A DNA stretch of 64,000 nucleotides from Phoenix dactylifera (lineage: Eukaryota; Streptophyta; Magnoliopsida; Arecales; Arecaceae), in assembly GCF_009389715.1 (NCBI RefSeq), contig NW_024067680.1:868001-932000 (forward strand). Reading direction: 5' to 3'. Below the pieces are notes generated by a model. It ran no database searches, had not been told where the DNA came from, and saw only the letters and a program-made list of their open reading frames with translations. Shown piece by piece: positions 22,501-64,000 of this stretch (position 1 is the first letter of the stretch; the number at the start of each line of letters is the position of its first letter). The position numbers were made by a program, and so were the translations under genes.

Positions 22501-23523
22501 CTGATAAGTAGTAAAAAGGGTACAATCAGCACATATATGAACATTCGCACCTGTATCCGCTAACCAATCGGTAGAACAAATTGCCAAATTTAATTCTGAA
22601 CTTAAAGTTACATACTGATCATCAGTATTAGTAGGACCAGTACTGGATAGCACCATGTTGGTTTGTGGATTTGCTGGTTGAGAAGGCGCATGTTCATAGT
22701 TCTGATACTTCTTCCTCTTCATCCAGTATACTCGAGCTATATGACCGAATTTTCCACAATTGTAGCAAATCGGCTTCCGATCATTCTTATTGATATGGTA
22801 TTTTGGCTTCATAGGTTTTTCTTTGTTTCTAGGTCCACCCTTTTCAAATTTGGAGTTCTTGAACTTATGGGTCTTATTCTTACCTTCTACAAAGTTCACC
22901 TTGGTTAGAAGCTCAGAGTTCATGAGTTGTTCATTATCTTTCTCAAGGTGTTGTTCTTGGATCCTAATGGCAGACAATAGGGTTTTCATTGTCATATCCT
23001 CGGTTTTATGTTTCAGGGATAACCCAAAATCTTTCCAAGAAGGTGGGAGCTTGTCAATAGTACAAGCAACTTGAAAGCTCTTAGTTATACCCATTCTCCT
23101 TAAGCCTAATTCATGATAAATCACTGTTAACTCATGGGCTTGGTCAACTACAGGCTTGGTGTCAACCATCTTATAAGACAGAAATTGACTAGCAGTATAC
23201 GTGTCCATTCCGGTATCTTGGATACCATATTTCTTATTAAGATCATCTCAAATCTTCTTGGAAGTTTTAAAAGTGCAGTAGACATCAAAAAGGGGATCAG
23301 AAAGATAGGATAGAATCCTTCCCCTACACAAGTAGTCTTTCTTCTTAAATTCCTCCAAATTACAAGTTCTAGTCGGTTCATTCTCTTCCTCATTTGGAGG
23401 AGAGTCAAAAATTATAGAAAATAATCATAGTGTGGTTAAGAAGATCTCCATCTTCTGTCTCCAATGCTTAAAGTTATTTCCATTAAACTTTTCAGGAGGA
23501 ACCGGGTCACTTGTATTGGCCAT
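19545..23523 (-). pseudogene. Broken copia gag-pol polyprotein
   Basis: Reading starts at the ATG at 23523-23521 (MANTSDP). In-frame TGA stops occur at 23427-23425 and 23250-23248, then a long open part runs 23208-21505. Landmarks: a zinc knuckle near 22,730-22,775 reading CYNCGKFGHIARVY, with the last cysteine changed to tyrosine; protease DTGA near 22,530-22,570; integrase from WHARLGH (about 22,145-22,170) to NGVAERKNRTL (about 21,665-21,700), with the second catalytic motif altered to RSDREAEY; reverse transcriptase, with YIDDIL near 20,490-20,507; and RNase H from CDNETAI (about 19,760-19,782) to DPLTKGL (about 19,608-19,628). Open pieces at 21481-21044 and 21022-20681 share one frame, and 20552-19983 and 19832-19545 share another, so at least two frameshifts and several stops are present. 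Confidence 0.9.
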
Positions 23524-24235
23524 TGGGATAACTCTAAGTATTAGCGTATTATATGTAGGATATCTACTTCAAGAATATTGGGATAAACTGTCCCCAAAAA
23601 AATAAAATCTAAAAACTATTCTATTTCAACAAATAATAAGCAGAAATAGGCTTAGAGAAAATAAATAGAAAAAGTGAAAAAATAGAACCCAAGATGCTGA
23701 GGCGTGGTATGTTGGTCACTTTCCTTGTAGTAGATTTCGCCGCCTTACAGTGCACTAGGTTTAGATGGCATTCTACTCCTGAGATACAACAGCCTCTCGC
23801 ACTGTTCCTTCTGCCTCAATGATTTGCACGGATCAAAGAGACCTTTGAACCCAGAATCAGGATGCAGAAAGCCCGTTGATTAAAAGTAAAATAGTAGAAA
23901 GGGAGAATAGAAGTTCTCTGCTTTGCTTATCTCCTCTGTCTAACACTGGGAGTAGGGCCAGCAGATGCGAGGTCGGTCGCGAAGAGGTGCAAGCGAGAAA
24001 GCGACGTAGCTCCTCGCGCCTTGGGTGCGACGCATGGCCCACGCACCTGTGGTCCGACCTTGGCCTCGGCTCTTCTTGGCTCATTGCACCTATGGTCCGA
24101 CCTCAGCCTCGGCTCCTCACATCTCTGGTGCGAGGTGTGACCTCGGCCTCAGCTCCCACCTGCTTGCGGGTCGGACGAGCACAGGAGTGAGCTCAGGCGA
24201 AAGGGGCCTCGGATGAGAGAATAAAAAGGAGGGAA
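23524..24235 (-). other. Copia 5' leader
   Basis: About 700 bp between the 5' LTR and gag. The half next to the LTR is GC-rich with a loosely repeated GGTCCGACCT / CCTCGGCTC motif (about 24,050-24,175). Short open frames here are by-products of the composition. Confidence 0.6.
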
Positions 24236-24387
24236 TGGAGAATCAAACCTGCAACCTCCTCCAAATCAAACTAACTCACCAACCATCCAAGCCATGCTCC
24301 CATCTTAACCTATATATAAATATAAATAAATATATATATATATTCAGTATGAAAACTTTTAATCATTATTTAACCAAAAATCTAACA
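24236..24387 (-). repeat. Copia 5' LTR
   Basis: 152 bp, the partner of 18,833-18,972. It includes an expanded TA-rich tract (about 24,310-24,343). Confidence 0.88.
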
Positions 24388-26007
24388 CTCTTTTCACTTT
24401 TTGGGTGGTGTGCGTATCCCTTCCATGTCACATGCAGTGGCATCTGCTGACTAACTACTATTTTTGGACTCCCCTCATTAACTATTTCACCTTAGGTCAA
24501 TAACTCCCAACCTCCTTTCGTCTCTAAATTAATTACTTAGCTTGTATCCTTGGTGTATCACTCTACACCCTTGGTGTATTAGCCTTTACCTTTATTGTTT
24601 GGTATATTAAATTTGCACCATTAGTCAATTCTCACTTTTTAATAGATCACATCATCGTTCTAGGTGTAGTATAAATACTTATGCATAAAAAAATCCACCC
24701 AGCCAACTGAGCTTGATATTTTTAGAACTTCATTCTTTTAGATTTGGACCAAGATTTTCGGCTTGATGGGATGATCAGATTAAGAAGAAGGAAGAATTTC
24801 TTCAACTTGAATATCTCACAAAAAAATTAGAAGAAGATGGAAGAATTGCAAAAATAGTACTTAAGTCTTTTTTTCTTTCATTGATACTCTACACATACTT
24901 CATAAAGAGGTATAGAGCTCCTATTTATAATAATAGTGAGGTCCTTCCTTATACAATTCAAGTTGGTTCTTCTCCTAGTTCAAATAGAACCAGGTTTTCA
25001 AAAATAAATATGTCTAATAGAAATAATCATAAAAAATAAAATTCTACAGAGATAGATCTCAACTTCAACATCAACTATAGGAGGTAGATCTTTGACATCA
25101 ACTTTAATCTTTGTTGCTCCATCTAATTTTTCTCAGATTGAAAGATATAATCCAATGAAAATCTTTCTTGAAAAGGAAAGTTTCAATTTGAGTGGCCCGT
25201 TTCAAGATCCAAATGACAGAATTTTGGCTTGTTTTAACCCTTCATGGGGTCGGCACTAAATTGTAGATCTTGAAAAGTCACATGATCTGAAAGATAAAAT
25301 CATCTCAATTGACTACTGTGCGACAAAGTTATAGTCTCTAAAAATTTGGCATACGATTTGGCTTTTTGATATGATGGATTTTGCTCTAAATTCTATTCAG
25401 CCCTACTCGTAGTGGCCAAAGTGATCCATATCAAGTCTGATGACCCTTCTGGATATCTATAGTAGTTAAAGTGGTCCATATCGAGTTTGGTGATCATTTT
25501 GAGTACTTGTATTGGCTAAAGTGGTCCACATCAAATCCGATAATTCTTTTGGAACATGGGATAGGCTCAAGTTGCATGCTCAATTTAAAGTCAAGCCAAC
25601 TTAGGCTTGTCAAAATTTAATCCGAGTTGGCATGACCTATCTTGACAAATATATAGTTATTTTTATATATTTATGATATATTAATGATTCTTTTTATAAT
25701 TATTTATATCTTTATTTTCAATCATAAAGTAGTGGAGGATGGCATGTTAATTGCATGTGGCCTAGAAAACATGAATAATAGAATATAGTGGGAACACATG
25801 TATACATAGGTGAGTTTTGAGAGGAATTCAAAAATAGGCAACCTGATGCACAAGGCTTCTATCATTGCGGGATCTAGGGATCGTTAGATGTATGTAGTCT
25901 TACTCTTGCTTGTTGGGATGATCTCTGTGTTTCTCTTTTCACTTAAGATTTTCTATCATTTCGGGATATTAAGCCTTAGCATCATTGTGCTCTCCTCTTT
26001 CAGATAA
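24388..26007. other. AT-rich spacer with a 50-bp tandem repeat
   Basis: No gene recognised. Three diverged 50-bp units lie at about 25,404-25,553, each with AAAGTGRTCCAYATCRARTC; the motif starts are at 25,418, 25,468 and 25,518. The rest is non-coding and may derive from old retroelements. Confidence 0.5.
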
Positions 26008-26105
26008 ACATGCCTTTGCAAGAAAAAGGTTGTTTTTGAACCCATGACCTCTAGATCACAATGGAGCAACTTCTTAATTACCATAGTGCTAATGCTAACC
26101 CTCCT
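26008..26105 (-). mobile_element. Au-type tRNA-derived SINE fragment
   Basis: Read on the minus strand it has an A-box-like TATGGTAATTAAGAAGTTG, then CATTGTGATCTAGAGGTCAT and a B-box-like GGGTTCAAAA, then CTTGCAAAGGCATG. This order and spacing resembles the plant Au SINE family. It is diverged and its 3' end is missing or decayed. Confidence 0.5.
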
Positions 26106-26256
26106 TTGAGAGAAGTTTACTTATGAAACATATTCTACATATTCATATTAAAAAAGAATTGGAGCTATAGGTACGATATAGTTGGTTGGAATATGATTCT
26201 AACATATATAGAGGTGTTGTAGTTAAAAAAATATATGAAATGTTGCATTCCTCATA

Positions 26257-26755
26257 GGGCTAAAGTTGGTTTGGATATGGATCGGATACTTACATGTCCA
26301 TATTTATATTTATTTTGTTTGACGAAAATAGATACAGATACGGATATTAGTCGGATGCAAAAATTCATATATATATATATATTTATTTTAAACGGATATA
26401 GATATAAATTGGATACTAAAAGTATGGATATAAATATGGATATAAATCGGATAATTAAACTTTATAATCACACCATCAAAGATATACTAAGTGGATGATA
26501 AATCAAGTTAATAGCATGTTAATGTAGTCATTTATTTTTCTTAAAAGTTTATGAGTGCTATATGGTTACAAATAGAATCGAATATTCGGATATGGATCGA
26601 ATAGTTGTCTATTCATATCCATATCCATTTTTCTTTGATAGATATAGATACAGGTACGGATATTAGTCGGATCCTCAAATTTCTATGCATATTCAGATGG
26701 ATATGAAAATGGATCCGGATGGATATTATCCGATCCACTTTCACCTCTAATTCCT
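26257..26755. mobile_element. Non-autonomous element rich in GGATATGGATCGGATA motifs
   Basis: The left end (GGCTAAAGTTGGTTTGGATA, then TGGATCGGATA) is an imperfect inverted copy of the right end (TATCCGATCCACTTTCACCT). The body repeats GGATATGGAT-, GGATATAGAT- and CGGATATTAGTCGGAT-like motifs in both orientations. No transposase. It fits a small inverted-repeat element; the family is not assigned. Confidence 0.5.
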
Positions 26756-27421
26756 TGAAAACTTAGAGACATTGACAAAGCAAGCTCCTCATATAAAAGG
26801 AATGCATATGTTATATATCAGATAGAATCGACAAAACAAATATCATACCATATTTGTAGTTTGAACTTTTGAAACAAAAAGAAAGTAGAAAGAATAGGAT
26901 TTGGATATGAACCCTAATGCATGTCCTCATTCTCCTATTGCATCTAGCAAGTCCTGCCCTCTAGACCCCAACCACATGTTCCTTGTCTGACTACGACTAG
27001 TTTCGACCAGTGTTGCAGTTGCAAATACTCCCCACCTCTCTTCCACTTGCAGTAGGCCAACTTTTTAACTTTTTCACCTCCCTCTCATTTCCTCTCCCCT
27101 TGACCGGCCTCTTCTTCTTGACCTTCTTTTCTCATTCTTCCTCTCTCTATCTCACTCCCTCCCCATATCATGCCCCGCCTGGTCGGTCGTGTCATGCCTG
27201 AGGCTGCAAATGGGTCGGGTCGACTCATGACCCGATCCGACCCGACCCGAATTTTAAGGCCCGTGGGTAGTCGACTCGACCCGACCCAAAGAATGGGCAA
27301 AACAGAAGGAAACCCAGATGCCGAGCTCTTAAGCTTTTGATTTAACTCGGGGCAGGTATTCTTGTGCCAGAAGAAGACAGGAGCTCCACACAGCTGTGCT
27401 CTGCTTCAGAATCTCTTGGGC

Positions 27422-27457
<36 letters not shown>

Positions 27458-27882
27458 CTGGTTTGAGTTGGAAAGAAGGTGGCTTGTCTAAGGACCAGAA
27501 ATGATGCTAAATAGGTGGCTTTAACAGCACTGAGTTGGTGGTAATGGAAACAGAAAAAGAGAAACAAAATCAGGATAAAGGCTGCACAAAGCCACCTAAA
27601 TTCCAGGTAAACCTCGGAGAAATGAGTTTGCTTCGTGATAACAAGCAAGAGAGTCTCTTCTTTTTTTTGTGTGTGGGTGGTGGTACTATTGGTCGTTTTT
27701 AAGTGAATTTATGGCGGGTTTTCAAGGCAGACAGGAAAGAGATATGGGTTTCTTAGGAGCTTGTTAGCTTGCTCCCATGGCTTTATTGTACACAGCCTGA
27801 ACCAGAACTCGATCCTTGGATTTATGATCTGACACTATAGGCATGCTCACCATACTTTCCAGTGCGTGTGAGGAAGATTCTC
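26756..27882. other. Spacer with GGGTCGG patch and GA microsatellite
   Basis: No gene recognised. A patch of GGGTCGG/CCGACCC inverted motifs lies at 27,199-27,290, and a GA microsatellite of about 29 bp at 27,424-27,452. Minus-strand frames at 27,085-27,300 and 27,406-27,648 lack domains. Confidence 0.45.
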
Positions 27883-27885
27883 TAA

Positions 27886-28698
27886 GGCCCTGTTTGGGGG
27901 AGCTGTTAGTAGTAGAGCTTTTGGAAGTAAAGTTGTTAGAAGTAAAGCTGTTTGAAGCAAAGCGTTTATAAAAAGCTGTTTGCTGTTTGGTAACATATTT
28001 CTAAAGTGCTGTGGCACTTTAACATGTGTTTGGTAAACAAACTGAGAAAGTACTTTTGTGTGACAAAATGACCATAAAGGACATTACCAGTATTATATAA
28101 TAGAGCATAATAAAATATAATATGTATTATTGCATAAATATATGATATATTATAATATTAATGTAATGTAATATAATATTATTATAATATAGTACTATAA
28201 TATTATGTATTATAGAATAATAATTTAATATAATATTAAATTATTTAAATAACATATCAATGTATTATGATATAATGTAATATAATATTTTATTTATAGT
28301 ATAATATAATAATAAATATATAAAATATTGTAATTATTAGTGTAAATTAAATTTTCATCCTTCTAATGACCATTTATCACTCTAACAAATAGAGAGAAAG
28401 GAAGAAGAAGATTGAGAGGGAAAGGGAGAAAGGAAGAAGCGGGATAAGGGTTTTGGAAGAAAAAAGTGTGATTTAAATGAGGGTATTTTGGTCCAAAAAA
28501 TAGCTTCCCGACAAAACTGAAAACAACATTTTCGGAAAGCTCCAAATTGGAGCTTCTTCCCAAAAGCTGTTTTCAGCTTTCCGCAAAAGCTGAAACAGCT
28601 TTCCGAAAATTTTACCAAACACTATTTTTTATCTAAAAGTACTTTTGGAGGGCCAGAAAGTGCTTTTTGGCCCTCCAAAAGCTCCCCCAAACAGGACC
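27886..28698. mobile_element. PIF/Harbinger-type MITE, copy 1
   Basis: An 813-bp element. Terminal inverted repeats GGCCCTGTTTGGGGGAGCT and AGCTCCCCCAAACAGGACC are flanked on both sides by the 3-bp target duplication TAA (27883-27885, 28699-28701), as for Harbinger/Tourist elements. The sub-terminal parts repeat AAAGCTGTTT-like motifs, and the centre is very AT-rich and non-coding. A diverged second copy lies at 36,924-37,671. Confidence 0.85.
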
Positions 28699-28701
28699 TA
28701 A

Positions 28702-29770
28702 GGGATGGGAAATGCCAGCAAATGAGGAGGAAAAGCCCTAAGGGGAGTAGGGTTCAAGTTTGGAAGGATAGCAGCAAGCATAGGTTCACAGAATCCAAAG
28801 GAACCTCGGCTCGTCAGGATTCTCTATTACACTGTTGATACCTCGGGTTCTCGGTAGCTGGCTTTTTTTTTTCCCTTTTGTTTTTTGGTTTTTGTTTCTT
28901 GTAACTTTTTTTTTTCTCTCTATTAACCCTACCTGTGTAGTAGCCTCCACTAAGCCCCCCTTCCAGCAAAAAATGTCCGATGCGGGTAGACAATATTTTA
29001 TACCCTTTCTGACCCGTGGGGAGCTCCACCAACATGGCAACCCCTTCCACGTGTGAGTACGTCACTTCAGCACCACCTCAGTACCGACGGACAAGATAGC
29101 GACTCTACCGGATAAATCAGGTGGAGGGCATCCGGTCTCCGCATTTAATCGACGCCCGCACATTTCGAATCTGGGCTATTCTGATAGAATCTTAGCTTCA
29201 TTCTAACCGTGCTACCATCTTGTTAGTCAATACTGAAGGGAGTAAGTGAGGGGAACACTGAACTACATATGGGTCATGTGCCAGTTTTCTGCAATGGAAT
29301 TGGATTTTGGAAGTAGCTTTGGGATTTTTTTATCCTCCTAAGAGGGGAGAGGGGAGAGGGGAGAGGGGAGAGGGGAGACGGCAAGTTCCCTCCAATCAGT
29401 CATTTAGATAAAAAAATAGTGTGATATGAAATTTGGCTTGTAGACCAACTTAGTTTGTAAGTCATGGGTCACCTGTTCTGACCGGATGTCAATTGCAAGT
29501 CGTTCAAGTCATGGGTCACCTATCACCATATAATTATGATATGACCAAATTAAATTTGTCCAATTTTTTTTCCAAAAGCACAAAAAAATAGTGGCAACAT
29601 GTGATTCGGATCCGACTCGATCTTCAACCAGATTGAGTCTCGATTCAAAATTAGAATCCGAACAAAAAATTGGATTAGATTATGATCACTTAGGACTCGA
29701 TTCGATCCGATCCATTTGCACCCTTTGTCATACCCGTCCAGCTGGGCTTATCTTGGGCCAGGCTTCGGCT
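28702..29770. other. Spacer upstream of RRC1, with a 7-bp minisatellite
   Basis: No gene recognised. T-rich runs at 28,863-28,915. The stretch at about 28,960-29,165 is less AT-rich and could be an LTR fragment. AGGGGAG is repeated about five to six times at 29,341-29,377. GGATCCGACTCGATC-type motifs recur at 29,605-29,735. The last ~100 bp has GGCC-rich inverted motifs next to the gene. Confidence 0.45.
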
Positions 29771-29776
29771 TGGCCT

Positions 29777-29985
29777 TTATAAAATTGGCCGGGTGAGGCC
29801 CGGATCGCCAAAGTCCGGGTATTGATGTTAGTTCGGCCCGGACTGGGGACGCTCGCGTTTATCTATGTAGGAAAAACACCAAACGCACTCCTCGTTCTCT
29901 CCTTGTCCATGTTCCCGTCCCATCGTGCGCGCTCGAGAAACCCTAGAACTCTTCGCAGCGATCGGAACCCCTATCAATCCCTGAG
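29777..29985 (+). promoter_or_regulatory. RRC1: RRC1 core promoter and non-coding first exon
   Basis: A TATA-like TTTATAAAA lies at 29,777-29,785, which would place the transcript start near 29,810. The leader is pyrimidine-rich and holds a telo-box, AAACCCTAG, at 29,938-29,946; that motif is common in 5' leaders of plant translation and RNA-processing genes. A splice donor CTGAG/GTGCGT ends exon 1 at 29,985. The transcript start is inferred, not seen. Confidence 0.5.
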
Positions 29986-30254
29986 GTGCGTCGGTCTCTC
30001 TATCTGATCTTCTATGGTTTACCTCGGTTTCTTGATTGCTCTAGATTTTCGTAGAATGCTCCTTTTTGTTTTCTTTTCTTGATCGTACTGAGCTCACGCG
30101 ATATAACCAGAAACAGTAAAATTCCTTGGTGACTTATGATGCGATGTCTTTTCCTTCATTTTTGAAGCTATAAGGATCCAAACTTGATTCTCCATTGGAG
30201 ATTTATGACATGTTTCTTGCTTTTGCTTCGTAGGTTCTAGTATTTCCTGAGAGG

Positions 30255-63804
<33,550 letters not shown>

Positions 63805-64000
63805 GTGAGTGAGAAAAATGATTAACTATTTTCAGTTATATTCTGATATCCATCAATATATATTGAATATATTGAAGATGTTATATTGCAACTTCTAATC
63901 ATTTGATGGAAAATTACATTAAATAGCAAAAAATAGTCAAATATTAATAGAAGTAGAAAATGTAGTAAAGTTTTATTTTGGAGTTTGTGCTCCTTGCTTT
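63805..64000 (+). other. RRC1: RRC1 intron 17, start only
   Basis: GTGAGT donor followed by AT-rich intron sequence up to the window edge. Confidence 0.8.

Larger units (their letters stand above)
18833..24387 (-). mobile_element. Full-length, inactivated Ty1-copia retrotransposon
   Basis: A 5.55-kb element on the minus strand. Short LTRs lie at 24236-24387 (5') and 18833-18972 (3'); in element orientation both begin TGTTAGATTTTTGG and end GATTCTCCA. A purine tract AGGTAGGAAA directly precedes the 3' LTR. Domain order is gag zinc knuckle, protease, integrase, reverse transcriptase, RNase H, as in copia elements. Stops and frameshifts break gag-pol, so it is dead as an autonomous element. The flanking 5-mers (AACCA and CTCTT) do not match, and no standard Met primer-binding site follows the 5' LTR. 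Later rearrangement or a recombinant origin is therefore possible. Confidence 0.9.

Noticed and set aside
23148..23408. Minus-strand 86-codon ORF within copia gag
   Set aside because: It is out of frame with gag; the true gag frame runs through the same bases and has stops at 23,425 and 23,248.

Overview
The window is nuclear DNA of a flowering plant. A monocot with long introns, such as a palm, fits best, but that is inference. Support comes from split genes with GT/AG junctions, very long introns (one of 13.1 kb), a steep 5'-to-3' fall in GC within the PPR gene, and a dense load of plant transposon classes (Ty1-copia, TRIM, Harbinger MITEs, Au-type SINEs, Mutator-like long inverted repeats). 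No prokaryotic features or CRISPR arrays were seen.

Layout. 1-2,870: a 33-bp tandem repeat, AT-rich spacer, a possible old LTR and a TA/GA microsatellite. 2,961-4,685: an intact, intronless PPR-DYW gene, followed at about 4,990-5,515 by a decayed piece of a second PPR-DYW gene. 7,515-8,486: a compact TRIM-like element with three LTRs and two 57-bp internal domains. 9,130-10,544: short tandem repeats and an intact 205-aa RNase H-like ORF on the minus strand. 14,250-15,608: a Mutator-like long inverted repeat. 16,189-18,417: a non-autonomous LTR retrotransposon with a perfect target duplication. 18,833-24,387: a full-length but inactivated Ty1-copia element on the minus strand. 24,388-29,750: spacer with a minus-strand SINE, non-autonomous elements and a Harbinger-type MITE.

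29,770 to the right edge holds one large split gene on the plus strand: the plant SR140/U2SURP homologue RRC1, a U2 snRNP-associated splicing factor. Seventeen exons are placed (one non-coding) and the gene continues past the window. The domain order is the N-terminal conserved block, RRM, SURP, CID, SAP and cwf21. Its introns hold a second Harbinger MITE, a second Mutator-like inverted repeat, an LTR-like block, a SINE, and an element carrying a host-like coding fragment. Exon 6 is disrupted by stops and small indels, but it is phase-symmetric, so skipping it leaves the frame intact.

No new multi-gene system was found. The points most worth a second look are the triple-LTR TRIM with an snRNA-type USE/TATA arrangement in each LTR, the decayed but skippable exon of RRC1, and the host-like coding fragment inside the intronic element at 51,991-52,710.
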